From positions 867-64,866 of the forward strand of contig CABIXM010000016.1 of NCBI GenBank assembly GCA_902362725.1: a stretch of 64,000 nt of DNA, in the 5' to 3' direction. Source of the DNA: Clostridiaceae bacterium. Its GTDB lineage: Bacteria; Bacillota; Clostridia; Lachnospirales; Lachnospiraceae. The position numbers and the translations under genes are program-made. Under the pieces are notes generated by a model. The model ran no database searches, was not told the origin of the DNA, and was given only the letters and a program-made list of their open reading frames with translations. Below are positions 8,767-16,931 of the stretch, piece after piece. Each line of letters opens with the position of its first letter. The stretch's first letter is position 1.

Positions 8767-9252
8767 ATGGGAAAAGCACATGTAACTGTCTTTTGCGGTA
8801 ACGGAAGAGGGAAAACCTCAGCGGCGCTCGGACAGGGAATCTTCGGAGCCAGCGCAGGGAAATCCGTCATTATCATACAGTTCCTGAAGGGAAAGATTGG
8901 CGAGCGCATTGATTTTATCAAGCGTCTGGAGCCTGAGATTAAAGCCTTCTGCTTTGAAAAATCCGATGTGAACTATGAGGCGCTATCGCCGGAGGAACAG
9001 AAGGAAGAAGCGATGAATATCCGCAATGGCCTGAACTTCGCCAGAAAGGTACTGACCACGGACGGCTGCGACGTCCTGATTCTGGATGAGGTACTGGGAC
9101 TGATCGATAAGGGTATCCTGACGGTGGAAGAGCTGAAGACATTGCTCGAAGCCGGAGACGGCGATACGGAGCTGATGTTGACCGGCATCCGGATGTATGA
9201 TGAGCTGTATCCGTACGTGGACGAGGTATTTCGCATCGACACCTTGAAATAA
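8767..9252 (+). CDS. CobA/CobO-type ATP:corrinoid adenosyltransferase family protein
   Basis: A 161-residue P-loop protein. The family transfers the 5'-deoxyadenosyl group of ATP to cob(I)alamin or its precursors. The N-terminal motif GNGRGKTSAALG (P-loop at 11-18) is characteristic of BtuR/CobO enzymes, followed by VIIIQFLKG and the Walker-B-like VLILDEVLGLIDKGIL. The length is slightly below the usual 175-200 residues, and the C-terminal arginine-rich tail of classic CobO is missing, so substrate specificity is uncertain. ATG 8767 follows GGGAG. No other cobalamin genes are nearby. Confidence 0.8.
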   Translation: MGKAHVTVFCGNGRGKTSAALGQGIFGASAGKSVIIIQFLKGKIGERIDFIKRLEPEIKAFCFEKSDVNYEALSPEEQKEEAMNIRNGLNFARKVLTTDGCDVLILDEVLGLIDKGILTVEELKTLLEAGDGDTELMLTGIRMYDELYPYVDEVFRIDTLK

Positions 9253-9307
9253 ATAAAGACAGGTGTATCTGCCAGGCGGACAAAAAACATGAGATGTCCG
9301 GAAAGCG

Positions 9308-9336
9308 TTGACAAGCGGTACACACTGTGCTAATCT
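9308..9336 (+). promoter_or_regulatory. Sigma-A promoter of the dapA-dapB transcript
   Basis: TTGACA (9308-9313), a 17-base spacer and TAATCT (9331-9336) place the transcription start near 9343, just upstream of the lysine riboswitch. Confidence 0.75.
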
Positions 9337-9369
9337 GAACATAATTGGTAACAAATTAAATAGGAAGAA

Positions 9370-9597
9370 AGATAGAGGTTGCGTTTTCCATTAGTACCTT
9401 TTCGGATATGGCAGGCATAGACGAAGAAGAGGGAAAGGGGCCGACGCCGAAAGAGATTGTTTCCTGTGAGTGGTTTCTTGGGCATACCGTGAAGAACGAT
9501 ATGACTGTCATCAGTTTCTGATGGGGCGCTATCCAGAGAGCAGTATCATAAAGCAGATTCTTTTGGGGCGGCCTTCACGGGTACGCCTCATTTTTTA
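9370..9597 (+). ncRNA. Lysine riboswitch (L box) with terminator
   Basis: Conserved L-box blocks occur in order: AGAGGTTGCG (9374-9383), the AGTA segment near 9392, AAAGGGGCCGACGCCGAA (about 9435-9452), GACTGTCA (9503-9510) and GGGGCGCTATC (9523-9533). A terminator follows: GGGGCG (9565-9570) pairs with CGCCTC (9584-9589) before a T6 run (9591-9596). Lysine binding is expected to favour the terminator and switch off dapA-dapB, which make lysine and diaminopimelate. The order aptamer, terminator, dapA is the classical one. This accounts for nearly all of the gap 9253-9630. Confidence 0.93.
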
Positions 9598-9630
9598 AAC
9601 CTTAGATTCATTTAGCAGGAGGAAATGAAA

Positions 9631-10521
9631 ATGGCTATTTTTAAGGGAGCAGCAGTTGCAATTGTAACACCGTTTCTGGACAATGGAGAGATTAACTATC
9701 CGAAGCTTTCTGAGCTTCTGGATTACCAGATTGAAAATGGCACAGACGCCATCGTCATCTGCGGAACCACCGGTGAGTCATCCACACTGAGCCACGAGGA
9801 GCATCTGGAGGCGATTCGCTTCACCGTAGAGCATGTGAAGAAACGCGTGCCGGTTATCGCCGGAACCGGTTCCAATTGTACGGAGACTGCCATTTATCTG
9901 TCCCGGGAGGCAGAAAAATACGGCGCGGACGCACTGCTGGTGGTGACTCCTTACTATAATAAGGCGACCCAGAAGGGGCTCATCGCCCACTATACCGCAG
10001 TGGCAGAGTCCGTAAGCCTGCCCATCATCATGTACAATGTGCCGTCCCGTACTGGCTGCAATATCCAGCCCGAGACAGCCGTAGCGCTGGCTAAGAATGT
10101 CAGGAACATCGTCGGCATCAAGGAAGCCAGCGGCAATATCTCTCAGGTAGCGAAGCTGATGCAGCTGGCAGACGGATGCATCGAGCTCTACTCCGGAAAT
10201 GACGATCAGGTAGTTCCGATCCTGTCTCTGGGCGGATACGGCGTTATCTCTGTACTTTCCAATGTGGCGCCGAGACAAACCCACGACATGGTCATGAAGT
10301 ACCTGGAGGGCGACACCGCAGGCAGTCTTGCCATCCAGATGAAGGCCATTCCGGTCATCGACAAGCTGTTCTGTGAAGTGAATCCGATTCCGGTAAAAGC
10401 AGCCCTGAATCAGATGGGCTTTGAGGTCGGCCCCCTTCGCATGCCGCTGACCGAGATGGAGCCGGAGCACCAGGCGCAGCTGAAGCAGGCAATGATTGAT
10501 TTTGGAATCGAGGTAAAATAA
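9631..10521 (+). CDS. dapA: 4-hydroxy-tetrahydrodipicolinate synthase
   Basis: A 296-residue TIM-barrel aldolase that condenses pyruvate with aspartate semialdehyde, the first committed step to diaminopimelate and lysine. The Schiff-base lysine K164 (GIKEASGN), Y135 of the catalytic triad with R140 (MYNVPSR) and the GTTGE motif (45-49) are visible. ATG 9631 is preferred over ATG 9625 because AGGAGG is only two bases from the latter but eight from the former. It lies directly behind a lysine riboswitch and three bases before dapB, with which it forms an operon. Confidence 0.97.
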   Translation: MAIFKGAAVAIVTPFLDNGEINYPKLSELLDYQIENGTDAIVICGTTGESSTLSHEEHLEAIRFTVEHVKKRVPVIAGTGSNCTETAIYLSREAEKYGADALLVVTPYYNKATQKGLIAHYTAVAESVSLPIIMYNVPSRTGCNIQPETAVALAKNVRNIVGIKEASGNISQVAKLMQLADGCIELYSGNDDQVVPILSLGGYGVISVLSNVAPRQTHDMVMKYLEGDTAGSLAIQMKAIPVIDKLFCEVNPIPVKAALNQMGFEVGPLRMPLTEMEPEHQAQLKQAMIDFGIEVK

Positions 10522-10524
10522 CAA

Positions 10525-11277
10525 ATGACAAAGATAATACTTCACGGCTGTAACGGCCGTATGGGACAGATGCTGACGGGACTTCTGAAGGAGGATCCGG
10601 AAGCAGAAGTGGTAGCAGGCGTAGATGGTTACACTGGTATCGCCAATAACTATCCGGTATTCACAACGATTGATGAGTGTGATGTACAGGCTGACGTAGT
10701 CATCGACTTTTCCAATGCAAAGGCGGCAGATGGCCTGCTGGATTACTGCGTACGGACCAAGACGCCGGTTGTTCTGTGTACCACAGGTCTCTCCGAGGAG
10801 CAGCTTGTCAAGGTAGAAGAGGCGGCTAAAGAAACCGCGGTTCTGAAGTCTGCCAATATGTCTCTGGGGATTAACCTGCTCATGAAGCTCTTAAAGGAAG
10901 CGACTCCGACTCTGGCGGCAGCCGGATTTGATATCGAGATCGTAGAAAAGCACCACAATCAGAAGCTGGATGCTCCCAGCGGTACCGCCCTGGCCCTGGC
11001 TGACTCTATCAACGAGGCTTCTGACGGAGCTTATCACTATGTATACGACAGAAGCCAGGAACGCAAAAAGCGCGACAGCCGTGAAATCGGCATCTCCGCT
11101 GTCCGCGGCGGCACCATCGTAGGCGACCACGACGTGATTTTCGCAGGCACCGACGAAGTCATCACCTTTGAGCACCGGGCTTACTCCCGCGCTGTATTTG
11201 GTAAGGGAGCGATTCAGGCAGCTAAGTTCCTGGCGGGAAAACCGGCGGGTAGATATGACATGAGCGACGTGATATAA
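10525..11277 (+). CDS. dapB: 4-hydroxy-tetrahydrodipicolinate reductase
   Basis: A 250-residue NAD(P)H-dependent reductase acting directly after DapA. The dinucleotide-binding motif GCNGRMG (8-14) and the family signature EKHHNQKLDAPSGTA are present; the His pair and Lys in this signature are the catalytic residues. Both the N-terminal Rossmann domain and the C-terminal tetramerisation domain are complete. It starts three bases after the dapA stop and shares the lysine-controlled transcript. Confidence 0.97.
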   Translation: MTKIILHGCNGRMGQMLTGLLKEDPEAEVVAGVDGYTGIANNYPVFTTIDECDVQADVVIDFSNAKAADGLLDYCVRTKTPVVLCTTGLSEEQLVKVEEAAKETAVLKSANMSLGINLLMKLLKEATPTLAAAGFDIEIVEKHHNQKLDAPSGTALALADSINEASDGAYHYVYDRSQERKKRDSREIGISAVRGGTIVGDHDVIFAGTDEVITFEHRAYSRAVFGKGAIQAAKFLAGKPAGRYDMSDVI

Positions 11278-11492
11278 CCAGTTCAGGCAAGCTTCTGTGC
11301 AGGCAGATACTATGCTTGCATAAGAATCTGCCTGTATGGAAGCTTGTGTTGAGCGCCATGTCATGAGCAAAAATGAGCTGCGTAGCAGCGGAGAGCTCCG
11401 GAGGAGCGCTTTTGCGAATGGCGCGCCTGACTGAACGTCCCTGTTCACAAAACTTTCACTCAAAAATCACAGAATCCATTCAGAAAAAACAC

Positions 11493-11545
11493 AAAAGAGG
11501 AATATCCTTAGACAGATACGTCTGCAGGGATGTTCCTCTTTTTTC
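11493..11545 (+). terminator. Hairpin terminator downstream of dapB
   Basis: AAAAGAGGAA plus a TATCC extension (11493-11507) pairs with GGATG plus TTCCTCTTTT (11528-11542), followed by T residues. The preceding 11278-11492 contains another hairpin (CAGGCAGAT facing ATCTGCCTG near 11300-11335) but no gene I can support. Confidence 0.75.
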
Positions 11546-11704
11546 GCTCTATAGGAAATACCGTGTTACATTAAAATGTGAAAGTCATGATTCCTATAGA
11601 GCAAAAAGCCCCTCCGGGGGATCGCACTGCGGCGGAATGGAATCATGTCGCTTATGCGACCCGCCGCAGGCGGAGAATCCTGCTTCGCAGGATTCTTTCT
11701 TATT
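11546..11704. repeat. Nested palindromic repeat element after the dapB terminator
   Basis: Three hairpins follow one another: GCTCTATAGGAA (11546-11557) with TTCCTATAGAGC (11591-11602); TGCGGCGG with CCGCCGCA around an inner GTCGC/GCGAC stem (about 11628-11669); and AGAATCCTGC (11674-11683) with GCAGGATTCT (11687-11696). Related pieces, a TATAGGAA or CATAGGA dyad followed by a GGATTCT motif, recur at 26591 and 61471, each directly after a terminator. It looks like a dispersed palindromic element. The rest of the gap to 11753 holds only the ribosome binding site of the next gene. Confidence 0.55.
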
Positions 11705-11753
11705 ACAGAAAGGAGCCAACAGGCAGTCGATGAGAGTGAAGGAGGAAAGAAAC

Positions 11754-12713
11754 TTGATCGAAGTCAAAGACCTGGTGAAACGCTACAGCAAAAATACTGC
11801 AGTGGATCACTTGAATTTTCACGTACAAAAAGGTCAGATCTACGGATTCTTAGGCCCCAACGGCGCCGGAAAATCCACCACTATGAACATGATGACCGGC
11901 TATCTGGCTCCTACTGAGGGCCAAATCCTGATCAACGGCCACGACGTAGCTGAAGAGCCCATGGAAGCCCGGAAATGTATCGGCTACCTGCCGGAGATTC
12001 CGCCGCTTTATCCGGATATGACTGTGCTGGAATATCTGCGCTTTGCTGCAGAGCTGAAACAGGTGCCGAAAAATGACCGGAGCAGCGAGGTGGAGCGCGT
12101 CATGGGCGAAACCCGCATCAAAGACATGGAGCACCGCCTGATCCGCCATCTGTCCAAAGGCTATAAGCAGAGAGTGGGACTGGCCCAGGCTTTGCTTGGG
12201 GATCCGGAGGTTCTGATTCTGGATGAGCCCATGGTCGGCCTGGATCCCAAGCAGATCATCGAGATTCGGGAACTGATCCGCGGGCTTGGACAAAAGCATA
12301 CGGTTATATTGAGTTCCCATATTCTGTCGGAGATCACCAGCGTCTGTGACCATGTCCTGATCATTTCCCATGGAAAGCTGGTGGCCAGCGACACGCCGGA
12401 AAATCTGGGCAGCTACATGAAGCATTCAGACGCAATGGAACTGCAGGTGCGGGGAAGCAAAGGGGCCTGCGAGCAGGCTATGGAGCTTTTGAAGCAAGTA
12501 GAGGGGCTGGAAGTGAGGACCACGCCCGCGGCGTTGGAGGATGTGTTCCTGGAGCTGACTGATGAGGAAAATAATGGAAATTCTGATACGGCAGCAAGAC
12601 AGGAAAAATCAGAGAGCTTTTCACTTGGGAAAAAGAAACAGAAAACAGAAGACACAGAAGAGAAAGCGGTTTCTGTGGAAGAACAAAAATCTGACGAAAA
12701 GGAGGAACAGTAA
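11754..12713 (+). CDS. ABC transporter ATP-binding protein (GldA-type)
   Basis: A 319-residue ATPase. Walker A is GPNGAGKS (34-41), the signature is LSKGYKQRVGLAQAL, and Walker B is VLILDEPMVGLDP. The roughly 70-residue C-terminal extension is highly charged and Glu/Lys-rich. The start is taken as TTG 11754 because AAGGAGG ends eight bases before it; an in-frame ATG at 11730 would overlap that site. It forms an operon with an ABC-2 permease fused to a Gld-type auxiliary domain and a DUF4340 protein, the set seen in GldA-GldFG-like exporters of unknown cargo. Confidence 0.9.
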   Translation: MIEVKDLVKRYSKNTAVDHLNFHVQKGQIYGFLGPNGAGKSTTMNMMTGYLAPTEGQILINGHDVAEEPMEARKCIGYLPEIPPLYPDMTVLEYLRFAAELKQVPKNDRSSEVERVMGETRIKDMEHRLIRHLSKGYKQRVGLAQALLGDPEVLILDEPMVGLDPKQIIEIRELIRGLGQKHTVILSSHILSEITSVCDHVLIISHGKLVASDTPENLGSYMKHSDAMELQVRGSKGACEQAMELLKQVEGLEVRTTPAALEDVFLELTDEENNGNSDTAARQEKSESFSLGKKKQKTEDTEEKAVSVEEQKSDEKEEQ

Positions 12714-12714
12714 C

Positions 12715-14793
12715 ATGTGTGCGATTTACAAAAAGGAACTGCGGGCGTATCTGACCTCCATGACCGGCTACATCTTCATGGCCGTGCTGTTGGCTGTCAC
12801 CAGCCTGTACTATGTGGCCAACTGTCTGGTGGGCGGCTACCCGGCCTTCGGAGCTGTTCTCTCCTCTGTTTATTTTGTATTGCTGATTATTGTGCCGGTT
12901 CTGACCATGCGGAGTATGGCTGAGGAAAAACGCCAGAAGACCGACCAGCTCTTGATGACAGCGCCGGTTTCCCTTTGGAAAATTGTGTTGGGCAAATACC
13001 TGGCCATGGTGACGATTTTCCTGATTCCCATGGCGATTTTGTGCCTGTATCCGCTGATTCTGCTGCAATTCGGAAGCGTCTCATTGCCTATGGCCTATAC
13101 TGCGATTCTGGGCTATACCCTGTTCGGCGCGGCGTGTCTGGGAATCGGGCTGTTCCTGTCGGCCCTCACCGAAAGCCAGGTTATCGCGGCGGTGCTGACC
13201 TTCGGCGTCCTGTTCTTCCTGAACATGGCCTCCGGCATCGCCAATGTCATCGGAGCCAGCGGCGTCCTGGCGTCGGTTTTGAACGCCCTTTGCATCTACC
13301 AGCCGTTCATTAATTTCGTGCAGGGGATGTTCGATCTGACTGGCGTCCTGTACTATGTGACGGTCATCATTCTGTCCCTGTTCCTGACAGTGCAGCTCAT
13401 GCAGAAAAAGCACGGCACCTATCGGGCCAGCATGGTGGTCTTCGGCTGCGTGGCTGCGGTGCTGGTGAATCTGATAGCAGGAAAGCTGCCGTCCCAGTAC
13501 CTGAAATACGACGCCAGTGACCAGAAGCTTTTCACCACCGGCGACCAGACGGCGGAGATTGTAAAAGGCCTGGACGAGGATATTACCCTCTACCTGATTG
13601 CCCAGCAGGGCAGCGAGGACGCCACCTTACAGGAATTGCTGGATCGCTACGCAGGATTATCCTCCCACATCAAGGTAGAGACGAAGGATCCGGTGCTTTA
13701 CCCGAATTTCGCCTCCCGGTATACCAGTGAAAATCTGTCCGAAAACAGCGTGCTGGTGGTGGGACAGAACCGTTCAAAGGCTGTGGATTACTATGATATC
13801 TATCAGTATAGTATGGATTATTCCACTTACAGCAGCTCCTTAAGCAGCTTCGACGGCGAGGGTCAGATCACCAGCGCCATTGCCTATGTAACCGCCGAGG
13901 ATATGCCGGTCGTCTACACGCTGACCGGTCACGACGAGGCAGAGCTGAGTACCACAGTCACTTCTTCCATTGAAAAGGAAAATATTGAATTAAAATCCTT
14001 GAGCCTGCTGACGGAGGAGGCTGTGCCGGAGGACGCGAAAGCTGTTATTATCTACGGTGCGATTTCCGATATTTCAGCGGATGAGAAAAATAAACTGGAA
14101 ACCTATCTGGAGCAGGGCGGACAGCTTGTGATGCTGACTGGCTACACGGACAAGGAAACGCCGAATCTGGACAGCCTGCTGAGTGACTATGGAATCGCTC
14201 TGGCAGAGGGTCTGGTACTGGAGGGCGACAGTCAGCATCACCTGCCCAATTATCCCTATTATCTGCTGCCGACGATTCAGAGTTCCACGTATACATCGGA
14301 CGTCAGCTCCCGCAATGTTCTGCTGGCCTTTGCCCAGGGCATGACAGAAAGCCCGGATATCAGTGACGATCTGACCTATGAAAGTCTGCTGACCACCTCC
14401 GCCCTGTCCTATTCCAAGACCAACCTGGAATCCGAAAATCTCGATCAGGAGGAGGGCGATATTGCGGGGCCCTTTGACCTGGGTGCTGTCGTCACCAAAA
14501 CCATTGACGAAGACACAGAAGCAAAACTCATCGTGTTCTCTTCTGAGACTCTGCTGGATGAACAGGTAGACAATATGGTATCCGGCGGCAACAGCACAAT
14601 GTTTCTGAATGTGATGAGTCAGTTGGTAGACCATGAAAACACCGTTTCTATCGAGCCCAAAAGTATGAGTACCGAATACCTGACGGTAAGTGCGGGCAGC
14701 GCTATTTTCTGGGGGATTCTGACGATTATTCTGCTCCCGCTGTTTCTGCTCATTACAGGGGGCGTTATCTGGTTTGGAAGGAGGAAACGGTAG
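12715..14793 (+). CDS. ABC-2 permease fused to GldG-type auxiliary domain
   Basis: A 692-residue protein. Residues 1-240 form an ABC-2 permease with about six membrane segments and the typical RSMAEEKRQKTDQLLMTAPVSLWKIVLGKY cytoplasmic loop region. Another membrane pair lies near 240-265. A large extracytoplasmic ABC_transp_aux/GldG-like domain (about 280-660) follows, containing VVYTLTGHDEAEL, and a final membrane anchor ends in RRKR. In Bacteroidetes these parts are separate GldF and GldG proteins; here they are one chain. ATG 12715 follows AAGGAGG. It partners the ATPase upstream and DUF4340 protein downstream; transport cargo is unknown. Confidence 0.85.
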   Translation: MCAIYKKELRAYLTSMTGYIFMAVLLAVTSLYYVANCLVGGYPAFGAVLSSVYFVLLIIVPVLTMRSMAEEKRQKTDQLLMTAPVSLWKIVLGKYLAMVTIFLIPMAILCLYPLILLQFGSVSLPMAYTAILGYTLFGAACLGIGLFLSALTESQVIAAVLTFGVLFFLNMASGIANVIGASGVLASVLNALCIYQPFINFVQGMFDLTGVLYYVTVIILSLFLTVQLMQKKHGTYRASMVVFGCVAAVLVNLIAGKLPSQYLKYDASDQKLFTTGDQTAEIVKGLDEDITLYLIAQQGSEDATLQELLDRYAGLSSHIKVETKDPVLYPNFASRYTSENLSENSVLVVGQNRSKAVDYYDIYQYSMDYSTYSSSLSSFDGEGQITSAIAYVTAEDMPVVYTLTGHDEAELSTTVTSSIEKENIELKSLSLLTEEAVPEDAKAVIIYGAISDISADEKNKLETYLEQGGQLVMLTGYTDKETPNLDSLLSDYGIALAEGLVLEGDSQHHLPNYPYYLLPTIQSSTYTSDVSSRNVLLAFAQGMTESPDISDDLTYESLLTTSALSYSKTNLESENLDQEEGDIAGPFDLGAVVTKTIDEDTEAKLIVFSSETLLDEQVDNMVSGGNSTMFLNVMSQLVDHENTVSIEPKSMSTEYLTVSAGSAIFWGILTIILLPLFLLITGGVIWFGRRKR

Positions 14794-15366
14794 ATGACGA
14801 AAAAGAAAAGACAGGTAAAGCTGCTGGCGGCGATAGCCGCCCTGGCTGTCCTGACTCTTGTCTATGTTCTGGTTAGCCGGGCAGACTGGAATCATGAGGA
14901 AGACGAAACCACGGAAGAAATCGAGGTTTTAAGCGTAGCGCCTGCGGAAATCAGTGAAGCCGAGATCACGAATTCCTATGGCACCCTGTATCTAAGCTAT
15001 GATGGCGAAACCTGGATCAGCCCGGATAACCCGGAGATGGATCTGAATCAGGATGCTCTGGCGACCCTGTGGAATCGGTTGAATCCGCTGTCTGCTGTCC
15101 GGGATCTGGGCGAAGCGCCGGAGGACTTAAGTGCTTACAGTCTTGCTGATCCGGCTGTCACGATCCGGATCATCCGCGATGACGGTACGGAACTTACTGT
15201 CTCTATCGGCAGTACGGCTTCGGATGGAAATGTGTATGTGATGACTTCGGAAAGTGATCATATCTATACCTGTGACAGTTATCTGGCGACGGCTTTTACG
15301 TGCAGCTTACGTGATTTTGAGGCGACTGTTGAGGAAGAACCGGGAGATAGCGAGTCTGCGGAATAG
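14794..15366 (+). CDS. DUF4340-domain membrane-anchored protein
   Basis: A 190-residue protein with one N-terminal membrane segment (about 9-27) and an acidic extracytoplasmic domain of the DUF4340 type (residues about 40-175, including LSAYSLADPAVTIRI and VSIGSTASDGNVYV). DUF4340 proteins regularly accompany GldG-like ABC systems and are thought to be part of the complex. It starts at the base after the permease stop, so the two are coupled. The family is often longer, with repeated domains; this copy holds a single one. Confidence 0.83.
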   Translation: MTKKKRQVKLLAAIAALAVLTLVYVLVSRADWNHEEDETTEEIEVLSVAPAEISEAEITNSYGTLYLSYDGETWISPDNPEMDLNQDALATLWNRLNPLSAVRDLGEAPEDLSAYSLADPAVTIRIIRDDGTELTVSIGSTASDGNVYVMTSESDHIYTCDSYLATAFTCSLRDFEATVEEEPGDSESAE

Positions 15367-15405
15367 AAGGACGGACGGGTCGGGGCTTTAGAACCCACAA
15401 ACCAC

Positions 15406-15434
15406 TGGAAATGTGGAAGAAATTCCTTTATACT
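15406..15434 (+). promoter_or_regulatory. Possible promoter upstream of the TIGR01906 gene
   Basis: TGGAAA (15406-15411), 17 bases, and TATACT (15429-15434) lie 30 bases before the start codon. The -35 box is weak. Confidence 0.45.
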
Positions 15435-15463
15435 GAAAAAGACGTCTGTAAAGGAGAATTACT

Positions 15464-16102
15464 ATGAAGATAAAAGCATGGAGCATCCTGCTCTCCCTTA
15501 TCCTGACTTTGACGCTTATTTCCCTGGCTGTCGTCCTGACCCTGGCCTGCAAGCCACTGTATTATCTGGATATCCACGCACTCCATATTCCGGAAACTAC
15601 CGGCTATACGATTTCGGAGATTAAAGCGAATTATGACGCAGTCATCGACTACAGCCTGAGCTTCGGAAATGCTCCGCTGGAATTTCCCACGTTTCCCATG
15701 TCGGAGGGCGGGCGCATTCATTTTGAAGAAGTAAAGAACATCTTCAATCTTTTTAAATGCATGGCTATCTTCGGTACACTGACAGGTGCCGCCGGGATTC
15801 TTCGGCAGCGCCGTAAGCAAAGCTATGGATATCTGAAGCTGACGGCTATCCTGACTGTGGCCCTGCCAGCCGTTATCGGAGCAACCGTCGCCCTGAACTG
15901 GGACTGGACTTTTGCCGCGTTTCATGAGCTCGCTTTCAACAATGACTACTGGCTCTTCGACCCTGCCACCGACCCGGTTATCAATATCCTGCCGGATGCG
16001 TATTTTCTGCACTGCGCAGTTATGATTCTGGTGCTGGTGATCCTGGGAAGCCTTATCTGCGGTCTGATTTACCGGCGAGTACAGAGAAAGAATGTGAAAT
16101 AA
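15464..16102 (+). CDS. TIGR01906/DUF1461 integral membrane protein
   Basis: A 212-residue membrane protein with four hydrophobic segments (about 7-30, 100-118, 130-150 and 182-205) and a long extracytoplasmic loop between the first two. The loop contains the family-typical pattern YDAVIDYSLSFGNAPLEFP followed by MSEGGRIHFEEVKNIF. Function is unknown; the family is widespread in Firmicutes. AAAGGAG precedes the ATG, and it appears to be a single-gene unit. Confidence 0.83.
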   Translation: MKIKAWSILLSLILTLTLISLAVVLTLACKPLYYLDIHALHIPETTGYTISEIKANYDAVIDYSLSFGNAPLEFPTFPMSEGGRIHFEEVKNIFNLFKCMAIFGTLTGAAGILRQRRKQSYGYLKLTAILTVALPAVIGATVALNWDWTFAAFHELAFNNDYWLFDPATDPVINILPDAYFLHCAVMILVLVILGSLICGLIYRRVQRKNVK

Positions 16103-16309
16103 GAAGAAAAACAGAAAGTAAAATAGAATGTAATATAGAGCGCAAACGGCTGCCCGACAGAATCACCTGCGGGCAGTGGGGATTAACGCGGATATGAAGC
16201 AGAGTATCGAAGATATCATGGAATGTTAGTTATAGAAATGAAACAAGAACAGAGGCTGTCACTTCATTCGTGGAGCGTTTCTGTCTTTCTAATAATATTA
16301 AATCGTGAT

Positions 16310-16630
16310 TTATTTCTCCTCTTCCTTAATCTCCCAGTGAATCAAGAACGTCAGCGCAGCCCTGAGCGCAATAATTCCTGCCACCGTTCCGATTTCTTTC
16401 CAGTCCCGGACCACTACGGTTCGCAGGATCTCGCTTCCCAGCTTAAATTCCAGACCCATGGCCAGCCCCCGGGCCAGGGTCAGCTTTGTGTCCGGAGAGC
16501 GGTGCAGGTAACTCCAGAAGCCCCGCAGGCCTGAGAAAATGATAATGCCCACGCCGATAAATTCAAAGAGCAGAATCGCTCCGTCCACGATATTTTCCAG
16601 AATGAGGTGCAGTAATTCTAAAAATTCCAT
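16310..16630 (-). CDS. DUF1622-family membrane protein
   Basis: A 106-residue protein with two or three hydrophobic helices (about 8-32, 60-75 and 80-97) and the conserved motifs LARGLAMGLEFKLGSEILRT and TVAGIIALRAALTFLIHWEI typical of DUF1622. Function is unknown. ATG 16630 is chosen because a GGGGGG tract lies just before it and it gives the family's normal N-terminus (MEFLELLH); the in-frame extension upstream is not conserved in character. It is transcribed against its neighbours and ends within 210 bases of the convergent TIGR01906 gene. Confidence 0.85.
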   Translation of the reverse strand: MEFLELLHLILENIVDGAILLFEFIGVGIIIFSGLRGFWSYLHRSPDTKLTLARGLAMGLEFKLGSEILRTVVVRDWKEIGTVAGIIALRAALTFLIHWEIKEEEK

Positions 16631-16860
16631 AGTAAAATCCCCCCGATTTTCTAAAGTAAGATAAGGACAGTATAACATAAGTTCACACATATTGATATAG
16701 GTTCCATCGTCATTGTCAACGCCCCCCCTGAAGTCACGCATGGAATTTACCAGATCATAGGAATTTCAGTTCCGAAAGAAGAGAGGCAGCAAGAAAGCAG
16801 CCGATGTTTTTTTAGCTGGGCAGTGAATGCTCGGGGGCGTTTTTTATGTCAAATTGCTGA

Positions 16861-16889
16861 TTGACAAACTGTAGACTGAATGATAATAT
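16861..16889 (+). promoter_or_regulatory. Strong promoter of the cysteine-desulfidase gene
   Basis: A consensus TTGACA (16861-16866), exactly 17 bases, and TAATAT (16884-16889). The following stretch 16891-16918 repeats TAATA/CTA motifs and may bind the nearby GntR-type regulator. The rest of the gap 16631-16931 has a T-rich hairpin region near 16800-16845 but no gene I can support. Confidence 0.75.
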
Positions 16890-16931
16890 GCCATTAATAA
16901 TACTACTAATAATATCAGAGGAGGGAAGAAT

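Noticed and set aside
16223..16534. Plus-strand frame overlapping the DUF1622 gene
   Set aside because: It is antisense to a conserved small membrane protein and has no recognisable domain.
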